This document shows positions 47,229-56,063 of a DNA stretch of 64,000 nt, in pieces. The notes beneath the pieces are model-generated. The model was not told the origin of the DNA. It made no database searches and saw only the letters and a program-made list of their open reading frames with translations. The first letter of the stretch is position 1. Every line of letters begins with the position of its first letter. A program made the translations under genes and the position numbers. This stretch comes from Massilia oculi (GTDB taxonomy: Bacteria > Pseudomonadota > Gammaproteobacteria > Burkholderiales > Burkholderiaceae_D), in contig NZ_CP029343.1 in NCBI RefSeq assembly GCF_003143515.1, positions 3,348,001 to 3,412,000 of the forward strand. The letters are read 5' to 3'.

Positions 47229-48005
47229 ATGGCCAAGCTGCTCGCCATCGACGGCCTGAACATCGTACGCCGGGTGTACGAGGCCAGTCCTGAGCCGGAT
47301 TCCGACCTGAAGGCCAGCATCGCGCTGCGCCACGCCTTCTCGTCGTTTCGCAACGTGCTCGAGACGCATGCGCCGACCCATGTGCTGGCGGCCTTCGACC
47401 ACGGCGGCGAGAACTGGCGCCACGCCCTGTATCCGCGCTACCGCGAGGGCAGGGCGGCGATGCCGCTCGAGCTGCGCGCGGCCCTGCCCGAATTCCACGA
47501 GCGCCTGCGCGCGGCGGGCCTGCACGTGGTGTCGATTCCCGAGGTCGAGGCCGACGACGTGATCGCCACCGGCGTGATGCGCTGGCTGTCGGAAGGGCGG
47601 GGGGAGGCCATCGTCGCCACCACCGACAAGGACTTGCATCCGCTGATCGCGCATGGCGCGCTGGTGTGGGACCATTTCAAGAACGAATGGCATGACGACG
47701 CCTGGGTGCGCCAGCGCTTCGGCGTCGCGCCCGAGCGGCTGCACGACCTGCTGGCGCTGATGGGCGATCCGACCGACGGCGTGCCGGGCGTGTCCAAGGT
47801 CGGCATGAAGACGGCCGCGCGCCTGCTCAATGCCTACGGCAGCCTCGACGCCGTCATCGCCGGCGCCGGCATCCTCAAGACGCCGCTGGGCGAAAGGCTG
47901 CGCGCCGAGCGTGAGATACTCGAGATCTCGCGTTGCCTGGTGTCGCTCAAGCTCGACGTGCGCCTGGGCGTGACCTGGAATATGCTTGCCTATGACTCTC
48001 ACTAA
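47229..48005 (+). CDS. xni: 5'-3' exonuclease/flap endonuclease-like protein (Xni/ExoIX)
   Basis: A 258-residue PIN-like nuclease related to the 5' nuclease domain of DNA polymerase I. Acidic residues of the active site appear in AIDGLNIVRRVYE, AAFDHGGENWRHALYPRYR, PEVEADDVIATG and VATTDKDLHPLI; the helix-hairpin-helix is MGDPTDGVPGVSKVGMKTAA. Whether it is an active flap endonuclease or only a DNA-binding protein, as debated for E. coli ExoIX, is not decided by the sequence. Confidence 0.88.
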   Translation: MAKLLAIDGLNIVRRVYEASPEPDSDLKASIALRHAFSSFRNVLETHAPTHVLAAFDHGGENWRHALYPRYREGRAAMPLELRAALPEFHERLRAAGLHVVSIPEVEADDVIATGVMRWLSEGRGEAIVATTDKDLHPLIAHGALVWDHFKNEWHDDAWVRQRFGVAPERLHDLLALMGDPTDGVPGVSKVGMKTAARLLNAYGSLDAVIAGAGILKTPLGERLRAEREILEISRCLVSLKLDVRLGVTWNMLAYDSH

Positions 48006-48020
48006 ACGGAAAGCGACGCA

Positions 48021-48416
48021 ATGCTGAAGGCGGTAATCGTGGATGGAAACGCGGTCTCGCGGTCGATGCTGGGCACCGTGCTGGCCGATGGCAGTTACGA
48101 GGTGGTGGGGGCGACCCACACCAGCGCGCTCGGCTACGGCCTGGCGATCAAGCACCGCCCGCACGTGCTCTGCATCGCACGCGAGCAGGTCGAGGACGGC
48201 AACAACGTGGTCGAACAGCTGCGCGCCGAGTTGCCCAAGACCCTGATCTTCCTGGTCTCGGGGACGCTCGATGCGCAAGCCGTGCAGTCGGCCGTGGCGC
48301 GCGGCGTGCACGGCTTCATCGTCAAGCCGTTCAAGGCCGACACCGTGCTCAAGACCATCCGCAATACCGTGATCGCCTTCGTCAAGAAACAGCAGGCGGC
48401 CCCCAAGCCGGAGTGA
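48021..48416 (+). CDS. Stand-alone receiver-like protein lacking the phosphoacceptor Asp
   Basis: A 131-residue CheY-like protein. The fold is clear: acidic Asp8 (AVIVDGNAVSRSM), switch Ser80 (IFLVSGTL) and Lys102 (GFIVKPFKADTVL). At the phosphorylation position the text is PHVLCIAREQVEDG: Ile52/Ala53 replace the usual Asp, so it is probably not phosphorylated. It may work as a docking or decoy receiver. It follows xni by 15 nt; GGAAAGCGACGCA precedes the ATG. Confidence 0.82.
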   Translation: MLKAVIVDGNAVSRSMLGTVLADGSYEVVGATHTSALGYGLAIKHRPHVLCIAREQVEDGNNVVEQLRAELPKTLIFLVSGTLDAQAVQSAVARGVHGFIVKPFKADTVLKTIRNTVIAFVKKQQAAPKPE

Positions 48417-48422
48417 ATGCCG

Positions 48423-49151
48423 CTAGCCGCGGCGCCTGACTTCGTCGGACGCGATGGCGGCCAGTTCGCGCAGCGCGCGCAGTTCGCGCTCGCGCAGGCG
48501 CCGCGGCTCGCGGTCGAGCACGCACAGCGAACCGAGCGCCAGCCCGTTGGCGTCCCGCACCGGATAGCCCGCATAGAAACGGATGTGCGGCGCGCCCGTC
48601 ACCAGGGGATTGGCAACGAAGCGCGGGTCGGCGCCGGCATCTTCCACCACGAACGCCCCGTCCTGCATGATCGTGTGGCTGCAGAAGGCCACCTCGCGCG
48701 GGGTCTCGCGCTGCTCGATGCCGATGCGCGACTTGAACCACTGGCGCTGCCCGGACAGGAGCGTGAGCAGGGCCATCGGGCATTCGGTCACGTGGCTGGC
48801 CAGCCAGGTCACGCGGTCGAACGCTGCTTCCTCGGGCGATGCCATCAGCTGCGACGCGGCCAGCGCCGCCAGGCGCTGCGCCTCGTTGGGCGCCACCGGA
48901 TAGGCGGGGGATGGCGTCGGGAGGAACTCGCCGCCGAGCGGCGCGGCCAGCGAAGCGGGCAGGCCGGCGTCGCGCTGGCGCATCAGCTGGGTCACGGCGC
49001 TCAGGCGCACGCGGCGATGACCACCGGGAGTCTTCCAGGTCGGCAGCGCGCCGCCTTCCATCCAGACTTGGGCGGTGCTCACCGCCACGCCCAGCAGGCG
49101 CGCCGCTTCGCGCGTGGTCAGGATCGGATCGTCGTCGGCTCTGGTTGTCAT
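48423..49151 (-). CDS. Excisionase-type HTH plus GAF domain protein
   Basis: A 242-residue protein. Residues ~10-55 form a MerR/excisionase-like DNA-binding domain (LTTREAARLLGVAVSTAQVW, KTPGGHRRVRLSAV); residues ~95-240 are a GAF domain of the type that senses small molecules or protein partners (SGQRQWFKSRIGIEQRETPR, FYAGYPVRDANGLALGSLCV). It is probably a ligand-responsive regulator. It is divergent from a GAF-EAL protein whose GAF domain is clearly related, with a repeated-site region between them. Confidence 0.82.
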   Translation of the reverse strand: MTTRADDDPILTTREAARLLGVAVSTAQVWMEGGALPTWKTPGGHRRVRLSAVTQLMRQRDAGLPASLAAPLGGEFLPTPSPAYPVAPNEAQRLAALAASQLMASPEEAAFDRVTWLASHVTECPMALLTLLSGQRQWFKSRIGIEQRETPREVAFCSHTIMQDGAFVVEDAGADPRFVANPLVTGAPHIRFYAGYPVRDANGLALGSLCVLDREPRRLRERELRALRELAAIASDEVRRRG

Positions 49152-49198
49152 GGTATGGCGTATTGCTGCAATACACCGATTTTACATGAAGCAACAAA

Positions 49199-49291
49199 AA
49201 ATGACGAATATGACGATAAAATTGGCAATAATTGTTGACTGAAAGAATTTTTGTTGTAACAATGAATGAAAATCCGTCAATTTCGTCATTT
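49199..49291. promoter_or_regulatory. Operator-like array of TGACG sites between divergent GAF genes
   Basis: The arm AAATGACGAATATGACG (49199-49215) faces CGTCAATTTCGTCATTT (49275-49291); 15 of 17 bases are inverted matches, 59 bp apart. Each arm holds two TGACGA/TGACGG motifs 9 bp apart. One arm is 48 nt from the minus-strand start codon, the other 29 nt from the plus-strand one. The AT-rich centre would hold both promoters. Confidence 0.6.
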
Positions 49292-49320
49292 CCGGCGCGT
49301 GTGCGCCAGCCAGGCCGACC

Positions 49321-51099
49321 ATGAACTCACCGATCAAACCAGCACTACTGGCCCCGTCCAGCCACGAAGCGGCGCGTCTGGACGCGCTGTATCGCCTGGA
49401 GTTGCTGGATACGCCGCCGAGCGAGGCGTTCGACCGCATCACGCGAATGGCTGCCCAACTGTTCGGTCTGCCGATCGCGGCGGTGTCGCTGACCGACAGC
49501 GACCGCCAGTGGTTCAAGTCGAAGGTCGGCGTCGAGCATGATTCGATCCCCCGACTGCGCGCGCCGTGCGCGGAGGTTGCCGACACCGCAGGCGTGCTGA
49601 TCGTACCTGATCTGCTGGACAACGCCTGCTTTCGCGACAGCAAGCTGGCAGCGGACGGCATCCGGTTCTATGCCGGCGCGCCGCTCATGACCAGCGACGG
49701 TTTTGCGCTGGGCGCGATGTGCGTGCTGGGCACCGCTCCGCGCCAGGTGACGGCGGCCGAGAGCCAGGCGCTGCAGGACCTGGCGGCGATGGTGATGGCG
49801 CAGATCGAGCTGCAGCATGCGCTGGGCCGGATCGATCCGACCAGCGGCCTGCCCAACCGTAACCAGTTCATCAGCGACTTCACCGACCTCGAGCTGGCCG
49901 GGCCGACGGGAGACATGCGCCTGGCGGCTCTGGTCAGCCTGGCCAGCCCGCAGCAGCTCAGCGACGCCCAGCGCGTGATGGGCTCCGGCTACCTCGACGA
50001 GCTGATGCGCGATACGGTTCCGCAGCTGCGCCTGGGCGGCGCCGGCAAGATCTACCACGTGGCCAGTACCCAGTTCGCTTTCTTCGCGCCGCCCGGCGTC
50101 TCGCTCGAGACCTTTCGCGCCCAGCTGCAGTCCTGGCTCGACGCCCGCTCCGGTTGTGGCCCGGCGCGCTTCATCACCACCACTACCATCGGCATCGCAC
50201 CGTTCACGGTCGGCCAGACCGAAGGACTGGACCTGTTGCGCAATATGCACAGCGCCGCCCACGACGGCCTGGCCGCCGAACGCTGCGTGCGCGTGTTCTC
50301 GTCCGAGCACGACGCCATCCTGCAGCGCCGTTTCTGGCTGGTGAGCGCCTTCAACGCCGCGCTCGAAAGCCGCAGCCAGCTGCACCTGGTATACCAGCCC
50401 AAGGTCGGCCTGGGCGACGGCGCCTGCGTCGGCGTCGAGGCGCTGCTGCGCTGGACCCATCCGGAGGAGGGCGTGATCTCGCCGGGCGAATTCATCCCCG
50501 TGATCGAGGGCACCTCGCTGGCGCGCGCCACCACCGAATGGGTGCTGGCGGCCGCGATGCGCCAGATGGCCGCCTGGCGCCAAGATGGCGTGGCGTTGCA
50601 GGTGGCGGTGAACGTGTCGGCGGTGAACCTGGAGGAGCCGGATTTCTGCGAGCGCGTATTGAAGCTCCTGGTGCGCCACGGCCTGCCGGCGTCAAACCTG
50701 GCGCTCGAACTCACCGAGAGCGCACTGATGCGCAATCCGAAGGTGGCGCAGGCCACGCTGGAGCGCCTGGCGCGCGCCGGCGTGCAGCTGGCGATCGACG
50801 ATTTCGGCACCGGCTACAGCAGCCTGTCCTATCTGCAAAGCCTGCCTGCGAACGTGGTCAAGATCGACCAGAGCTTCATGCGAAACCTGGCGCATGACGA
50901 GCGCAGGCGCGCGCTCGTGGGGGCGATGATCAAGCTGTCGCACGACCTGGGCCACAAGGTGGTGGCCGAAGGCGTGGAGACGGCGGAAGTGGAAGATTTC
51001 CTGCGCGCGGCGGGCTGCGACGAGGTGCAGGGCTACCTGCACGCGCGTCCGCTGGCCCCGGACGCGCTGGCCGGATGGCTGGCCGGACGGGCTGGCTGA
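49321..51099 (+). CDS. GAF - degenerate GGDEF - EAL protein (probable c-di-GMP phosphodiesterase)
   Basis: A 592-residue cytoplasmic signalling protein. GAF domain at about 18-165 (SDRQWFKSKVGVEHDSIPR). A GGDEF-fold domain at about 175-320 begins DPTSGLPNRNQF but has lost the active-site GG[D/E]EF (the equivalent reads HVASTQFAFF). The EAL domain at about 340-585 is intact: VGVEALLRW, NVSAVNLEE, LELTES, IDDFGTGYSSLSYL, VKIDQSF, AEGVET and QGYLHARPL. It should hydrolyse c-di-GMP under GAF control. It converges on mnmA. Confidence 0.92.
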   Translation: MNSPIKPALLAPSSHEAARLDALYRLELLDTPPSEAFDRITRMAAQLFGLPIAAVSLTDSDRQWFKSKVGVEHDSIPRLRAPCAEVADTAGVLIVPDLLDNACFRDSKLAADGIRFYAGAPLMTSDGFALGAMCVLGTAPRQVTAAESQALQDLAAMVMAQIELQHALGRIDPTSGLPNRNQFISDFTDLELAGPTGDMRLAALVSLASPQQLSDAQRVMGSGYLDELMRDTVPQLRLGGAGKIYHVASTQFAFFAPPGVSLETFRAQLQSWLDARSGCGPARFITTTTIGIAPFTVGQTEGLDLLRNMHSAAHDGLAAERCVRVFSSEHDAILQRRFWLVSAFNAALESRSQLHLVYQPKVGLGDGACVGVEALLRWTHPEEGVISPGEFIPVIEGTSLARATTEWVLAAAMRQMAAWRQDGVALQVAVNVSAVNLEEPDFCERVLKLLVRHGLPASNLALELTESALMRNPKVAQATLERLARAGVQLAIDDFGTGYSSLSYLQSLPANVVKIDQSFMRNLAHDERRRALVGAMIKLSHDLGHKVVAEGVETAEVEDFLRAAGCDEVQGYLHARPLAPDALAGWLAGRAG

Positions 51100-51109
51100 G
51101 ACGCGCGGG

Positions 51110-52222
51110 TCAGGCCGGACCCGAGCGGGCGTCGATGATGCCGCCGCCCAGGCAGACGTCGCCGTCGTACAGCACGGCCGACTGGCCGGGCGTGACCGCC
51201 CATTGCGGGTCGGTGAAGTCGAGGGCGAAGCGGCCGTCGCTTGCAGCCTGCACCCTGCATGCCACGTCGGCCTGGCGATAGCGGGTCTTGGCCGACAGCG
51301 CGCGCGGATCGGGGGCTTCGCCCGCGATCCAGCTGGCCTGGCCGGCTTCCAGGCGGTTCGACAGCAGCCATGGGTGGTCATGGCCCTGCACGATGTACAG
51401 GGTATTGGCCTCGATGTCCTTGCGCGCCACGAACCATGGCTCGCTGGTGCCGTCCGCGTTCTTGCGCGATTTGAGGCCGCCGATGCCGATGCCCTTGCGC
51501 TGTCCCAGCGTGTAGAACGACAGGCCGACGTGCTCGCCGACCTTGCTGCCGTCGTCGAGCCTGATCGGGCCCGGCTTGTAGGACAGGTAGCGGTTCAGGA
51601 AGTCGCGGAACGGGCGCTCGCCGATGAAGCAGATGCCGGTCGAATCCTTCTTGGCGGCGTTCGGGAGCTTGAGCTTTTCGGCGATCTTGCGCACCTCGGT
51701 CTTCGGGATCTCGCCCAGCGGGAACAGCGACTTCGAGAGCTGCGCCTGGTTCAGGCGGTGCAGGAAGTAACTCTGGTCCTTGGTGGCATCGAAGGCCTTG
51801 AGCAGCTCGAACCTGCCGCTGCCCGTGTTCTGGCGCACGCGCGCATAGTGGCCGGTCGCGATCAGGTCGGCGCCCAGCTTCATCGCATGGTCGAGGAAGG
51901 CCTTGAACTTGATCTCGGCGTTGCACAGCACGTCCGGGTTGGGCGTGCGGCCGGCCTGGTATTCGCGCAGGAACTCGGCGAACACGCGGTCCTTGTATTC
52001 GGAGGCGAAGTTGACCGCCTCGATGTCGACCCCGACCACGTCGGCCACGCTGGCCGCGTCGATCCAGTCCTGGCGCGTCGAGCAGTATTCGGAGTCATCG
52101 TCGTCTTCCCAGTTCTTCATGAACAGGCCGACCACGTCGTAGCCTTGTTCCTTCAGCATCCACGCCGCGACCGAGGAGTCGACCCCGCCCGACATCCCGA
52201 TCACGACTTTTTTCTTGCTCAT
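51110..52222 (-). CDS. mnmA: tRNA-specific 2-thiouridylase
   Basis: A 370-residue enzyme that thiolates U34 of Lys, Glu and Gln tRNAs. The PP-loop SGGVDSS is at 11-17; catalytic cysteines are Cys100 ([12 protein letters not shown]) and Cys198 ([10 protein letters not shown]). The [10 protein letters not shown] motif for tRNA binding is present. The gene lies 18 nt after nudJ, the same neighbour as in E. coli. Confidence 0.96.
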   Translation of the reverse strand: MSKKKVVIGMSGGVDSSVAAWMLKEQGYDVVGLFMKNWEDDDDSEYCSTRQDWIDAASVADVVGVDIEAVNFASEYKDRVFAEFLREYQAGRTPNPDVLCNAEIKFKAFLDHAMKLGADLIATGHYARVRQNTGSGRFELLKAFDATKDQSYFLHRLNQAQLSKSLFPLGEIPKTEVRKIAEKLKLPNAAKKDSTGICFIGERPFRDFLNRYLSYKPGPIRLDDGSKVGEHVGLSFYTLGQRKGIGIGGLKSRKNADGTSEPWFVARKDIEANTLYIVQGHDHPWLLSNRLEAGQASWIAGEAPDPRALSAKTRYRQADVACRVQAASDGRFALDFTDPQWAVTPGQSAVLYDGDVCLGGGIIDARSGPA

Positions 52223-52240
52223 GTTACGTCCGTATTGAAT

Positions 52241-52723
52241 TCAGATCCCGCCCTCGAACACCGAGGGATGGGTGTGCAGCAGGGACAGCGGCGTGCTCTG
52301 GCCCGCCAGGTAGTCGTCCACGCACTTGAGCACGATCGGGCTGCGGTGGCGGTCGGCGGTGGCGGCGATCTCGTCGCGCGTCATCCACAGGGTGCGCAGG
52401 ATGCCTTCGTCGAGCGGCTGGTCGAACTTGCGGCCGACGGCCCCGGCGAAGGTGAAGCGCAGGTAGGTGACGTCGGCATTGCGCGACTTCGAGTGGTAGC
52501 GCGACATGTACATTCCCACCAGCGTGCGCGGTATGAACTCGTGGGCGGTTTCCTCGAGCGCTTCGCGCACGACCGCCTGTTCCAGCGATTCGTGCGGGTC
52601 GAGATGGCCGGCGGGCTGGTTCAGCTTGACGCCCTCGCTCGTCTCTTCCTCGATCAGCAGGAAACGGCCTTCGTGCTCGATGATCGCAGCCACGGTAACC
52701 GATGGTTTGAAGATGTCGCTCAT
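52241..52723 (-). CDS. nudJ: NUDIX hydrolase, NudJ type
   Basis: A 160-residue phosphatase. The Nudix box is GHLDPHESLEQAVVREALEE (residues 39-58) with the metal-binding REALEET; the Ala-His after it departs slightly from the xG consensus. Together with the HSKSRNADVTYLRFTF segment this fits NudJ, which hydrolyses nucleoside tri- and diphosphates and hydroxymethylpyrimidine diphosphate. The link to mnmA supports the call. Confidence 0.87.
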   Translation of the reverse strand: MSDIFKPSVTVAAIIEHEGRFLLIEEETSEGVKLNQPAGHLDPHESLEQAVVREALEETAHEFIPRTLVGMYMSRYHSKSRNADVTYLRFTFAGAVGRKFDQPLDEGILRTLWMTRDEIAATADRHRSPIVLKCVDDYLAGQSTPLSLLHTHPSVFEGGI

Positions 52724-52878
52724 GCCTGTCCTTGAAAATGAGCCGGTATTCTACCTCGGTCGAGGGGTGCTTTGCTCAGCCTTGCCCAGCCTGCGGTGCT
52801 TGCCTGTCGTTAATTCGGCTTGATCTGTCGCAAAAATGCCGGTAAATCGCCCAAGCGGCATGAGTTTTGTCATAAGCA

Positions 52879-52906
52879 TTGCAAATTCATTAAAAGAAGG
52901 TATATT
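52879..52906 (+). promoter_or_regulatory. Promoter of the pnt operon
   Basis: TTGCAA (52879-52884), 16-bp spacer, TATATT (52901-52906), in an AT-rich stretch. Transcription would start near 52913, ~52 nt before pntAA. Confidence 0.65.
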
Positions 52907-52964
52907 GGAACACTTGCCGTAAAGACAGGTTGTGCACTCGAGTATTCCAACGTACGGAGGTGTC

Positions 52965-54077
52965 ATGAGGATAGGCATACCGGCCGAGACAAGGCCGGGC
53001 GAGACGCGTGTTGCAGCAACTCCCGAAACCGTCAAGAAGCTGGCCGCCAGACACCAGGTCCTGGTGCAGTCCGGCGCCGGCCTGCATGCCGCGGCGCCCG
53101 ACAGCGCCTATGAAGCGGCCGGCGCCAGCATCGTCGATGGCGCCGCCGCCTTCGGCGCCGACATCGTCCTCAAGGTACGCAGCCCGGACGCCGACGAACG
53201 CGGCCTGATGCGGCGCGAGGCGGTGCTGGTCGGGATGCTCGATCCCTTCGACGCTGACAATCTCGCCGCGCTGGCCGGGAGCGGTCTCACCGCCTTCGCG
53301 CTGGAAGCCGCGCCGCGCATCACGCGCGCGCAGTCGCTCGACGTGCTCTCTTCGCAGGCCAATATCGCCGGCTACAAGGCCATTCTTTTGGCCGCCAATA
53401 CCTATGGGCGCTTCATGCCGATGCTGATGACGGCGGCCGGCACGGTCAAGGCGGCGCGCGTGCTGATCATGGGCGTGGGCGTGGCCGGGCTGCAGGCGAT
53501 CGCCACCGCCAAGCGCCTGGGCGCCGTGATCGAGGCGTCCGACGTGCGTCCGCCGGTCAAGGAGCAGGTGGAGTCGCTGGGCGCCAAATTCATCGACGTG
53601 CCGTATCTCACCGACGAGGAACGCGAGATCGCCCAGGGCAGCGGCGGCTATGCGCGGCCGATGCCGGCCGACTGGATGCGGCGCCAGGGCGAATTGGTGC
53701 ACGAGCGCGCGAAACTGGCCGACATCGTCGTCACCACCGCCCTGATCCCGGGCCGCAAGGCGCCCATCCTGATCGGCGAAGAAACGGTGCGCGCCATGAA
53801 GCCGGGTTCCGTGATCGTCGACATGGCGATCGCCCAGGGCGGCAACTGCCCGCTGACCGAGCTGGGAAGGACAGTGGTCAAGCATGGGGTGCACATCATC
53901 GGCGAACCGAACCTGGCGGCGCTGGTCGCGGCCGATGCGTCGGCCCTGTATGCGCGCAACGTGCTGGACTTCCTCAAGCTCGTGATCGACAAGGACGACC
54001 GCTTCTTCATCGACCGCGAGGACGAGATCGTGACCGCGACGCTGGTGTGCGCGAACGGGGAAGTGCTGCGTAAATAG
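52965..54077 (+). CDS. pntAA: NAD(P) transhydrogenase subunit alpha part 1
   Basis: A 370-residue soluble, NAD(H)-binding domain (dI) of the proton-translocating transhydrogenase, which reduces NADP with NADH. Features: MRIGIPAETRPGETRVAATP, the Rossmann motif LIMGVGVAGLQAIATAKRLG, SDVRPPVKEQVESLGAKF and the mobile-loop region. ATG 52965 has GGAGG upstream. The alpha subunit is split in two genes (pntAA, pntAB), as in Rhodospirillum. Confidence 0.94.
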   Translation: MRIGIPAETRPGETRVAATPETVKKLAARHQVLVQSGAGLHAAAPDSAYEAAGASIVDGAAAFGADIVLKVRSPDADERGLMRREAVLVGMLDPFDADNLAALAGSGLTAFALEAAPRITRAQSLDVLSSQANIAGYKAILLAANTYGRFMPMLMTAAGTVKAARVLIMGVGVAGLQAIATAKRLGAVIEASDVRPPVKEQVESLGAKFIDVPYLTDEEREIAQGSGGYARPMPADWMRRQGELVHERAKLADIVVTTALIPGRKAPILIGEETVRAMKPGSVIVDMAIAQGGNCPLTELGRTVVKHGVHIIGEPNLAALVAADASALYARNVLDFLKLVIDKDDRFFIDREDEIVTATLVCANGEVLRK

Positions 54078-54117
54078 ATCGTTTCAGGCAGGACCAGAAC
54101 AGGACAGGAGACAAGGC

Positions 54118-54456
54118 ATGGACATCAGCCACACCATCATCAACCTGATCATCTTCGTGCTGGCGATCTACGTCGGCTACCACGTGGTCTGGACCGTCAC
54201 CCCCGCGCTGCACACGCCCCTGATGGCGGTTACCAACGCCATCTCGGCGATCGTGATCGTCGGCGCCATGCTGGCCGCCGGCCTGACCGAGGGCATGGCC
54301 GGGCGCGTGGCGGGCACGGTCGCGGTGGCGCTGGCGGCGGTGAACGTGTTCGGCGGCTTCCTGGTCACCCAGCGCATGCTGGAGATGTTCAAGAAGAAGG
54401 AGCCGAAGGCCGCGAAGACGGCGGTCGAAGCGAAGATCGAGGAGAAGCAGGCATGA
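54118..54456 (+). CDS. pntAB: NAD(P) transhydrogenase subunit alpha part 2
   Basis: A 112-residue membrane protein with three helices (IINLIIFVLAIYVGYHVVW; LMAVTNAISAIVIVGAMLAAG; AVALAAVNVFGGFLVTQRML) that form part of the proton channel. The C-terminus is a charged Lys/Glu tail. Its end overlaps the pntB start by 4 nt (ATGA). Confidence 0.94.
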   Translation: MDISHTIINLIIFVLAIYVGYHVVWTVTPALHTPLMAVTNAISAIVIVGAMLAAGLTEGMAGRVAGTVAVALAAVNVFGGFLVTQRMLEMFKKKEPKAAKTAVEAKIEEKQA

Positions 54457-55910
54457 ACGCCATCAGCATGAACCTCGTCACCCTGTTCTACCTGGTCGCC
54501 TCGGTCTGCTTCATCCAGGCGCTCAAGGGCCTGTCCTCGCCCTCGACCGCGCGCATCGGCAACGCCTTCGGCATGGCAGGCATGGCGATCGCCGTGGTGA
54601 CCACGGTGGCGCTGATGCTCAAGCTGCAGGACAGCCTGGGGCAGGGAGGCGGCTCGGGCTTCGCCCTGGTGCTGCTGGGCGTGGTGGTCGGCGGGGCGAT
54701 CGGGGCCTACGCCGCGAAGAAGGTCGAGATGACCAAGATGCCCGAGCTGGTGGCGGCCATGCACTCGCTGATCGGCCTGGCGGCGGTGTGCATCGCGATC
54801 GCCGCCGTGTCCGAACCCTGGGCCTTCAATATCGCCACCCGCGAGATGCCGCTCCCCTTCGGCAACCGGCTGGAGCTGTTCATCGGCACCTTCGTCGGCG
54901 CGGTGACCTTCTCGGGTTCGGTGATCGCCTTCGGCAAGCTGTCGGGCAAATACAAGTTTCGCCTGTTCCAGGGGGCGCCGGTGCGCTTCGGGGGGCAGCA
55001 CATCCTGAACCTGGTGCTGGCGATCGCGATCGTCGTGCTGGGCCTGATGTTCTGCTTCGCCGACGGCGTGGCGCCGGCCTGGACGCCCTTCATCGTGATG
55101 GCGGCGCTGGCCTTCGTGCTCGGTGTGTTGATCATCATCCCGATCGGCGGGGCCGACATGCCGGTGGTGGTGTCGATGCTGAACTCCTACTCCGGCTGGG
55201 CGGCGGCCGGCATCGGCTTCTCGCTGAACAACTCGATGCTGATCATCGCCGGCTCGCTGGTCGGATCGAGCGGCGCGATCCTCTCGTACATCATGTGCAA
55301 GGCGATGAACCGCTCCTTCTTCAACGTGATCCTGGGCGGCTTCGGCGGAGAAGCCGCCGCCGACGACGGCGGCGCCAAGGAGCAGCGCCCGGTGAAATCG
55401 GGTTCCGCCGAAGATGCCGCCTTCATCCTGCAGAACGCCGAGTCGGTGATCATCGTCCCCGGCTACGGCCTGGCGGTGGCGCGCGCCCAGCACACGGTGA
55501 AGGAGCTGGTCGACAAGCTGACGGAACACGGCGTGACGGTGCGCTACGCGATCCACCCGGTGGCCGGCCGCATGCCGGGCCACATGAACGTGCTGCTGGC
55601 CGAAGCCGAAGTTCCCTACGACCAGGTGGCCGAGATGGAAGACATCAACGGCGATTTCGGCCAGACCGACGTGGTCCTGGTCCTGGGCGCCAACGACGTG
55701 GTGAACCCGGCCGCGAAGGACCCCAAATCCCCGATCGCCGGCATGCCGATCCTGGAGGCCTACCGCGCCAAAAGCATCATCGTCAACAAACGCTCGATGG
55801 CCTCCGGCTACGCCGGCCTGGACAACGACCTGTTCTACCAGCCCAACACGATGATGGTCTTCGGCGACGCCAAGAAAGTCATCGAATCGATGGTCAAAGC
55901 CGTCGAATAA
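54453..55910 (+). CDS. pntB: NAD(P) transhydrogenase subunit beta
   Basis: A 485-residue protein with an N-terminal membrane domain (about nine helices) and a C-terminal NADP(H)-binding domain dIII. The latter includes IVPGYGLAVARAQHTVKEL, HPVAGRMPGHMNVLLAEA, VLVLGANDVVNPAA and IVNKRSMASGYAGLDN, all strictly conserved. It completes the Pnt complex. Confidence 0.96.
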   Translation: MNAISMNLVTLFYLVASVCFIQALKGLSSPSTARIGNAFGMAGMAIAVVTTVALMLKLQDSLGQGGGSGFALVLLGVVVGGAIGAYAAKKVEMTKMPELVAAMHSLIGLAAVCIAIAAVSEPWAFNIATREMPLPFGNRLELFIGTFVGAVTFSGSVIAFGKLSGKYKFRLFQGAPVRFGGQHILNLVLAIAIVVLGLMFCFADGVAPAWTPFIVMAALAFVLGVLIIIPIGGADMPVVVSMLNSYSGWAAAGIGFSLNNSMLIIAGSLVGSSGAILSYIMCKAMNRSFFNVILGGFGGEAAADDGGAKEQRPVKSGSAEDAAFILQNAESVIIVPGYGLAVARAQHTVKELVDKLTEHGVTVRYAIHPVAGRMPGHMNVLLAEAEVPYDQVAEMEDINGDFGQTDVVLVLGANDVVNPAAKDPKSPIAGMPILEAYRAKSIIVNKRSMASGYAGLDNDLFYQPNTMMVFGDAKKVIESMVKAVE

Positions 55911-55923
55911 TCAATAGCCCGAC

Positions 55924-56041
55924 AATTAGGGTCAGAGTTGATTTATTGGCCAATTGCCACCCAGATAGTTAGGGTCGGAGTCGAATTAAGTGACAACATC
56001 GAGCTGAGAAATTGCTCAATAATTCTACTCTGACCCTAATT
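55924..56041. repeat. Cluster of three GGGTCAGAGT repeats (REP-like)
   Basis: A 24-nt sequence around TTAGGGTCAGAGTTGA (55924-55947) recurs as TTAGGGTCGGAGTCGAATTA (direct, about 55968-55988) and as an inverted copy at 56018-56041 (TTCTACTCTGACCCTAATT). The outer pair match at 21 of 24 positions as an inverted repeat ~70 bp apart. This looks like a REP/REPIN-type element or the remnant of one; no transposase gene is present. Confidence 0.65.
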
Positions 56042-56063
56042 ATTGGGTTGGCGCCTGCGGTGG

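Noticed and set aside
55924..56041. Repeat cluster as an insertion sequence
   Set aside because: No transposase, target duplication or gene-sized interior; kept only as a REP-like repeat.
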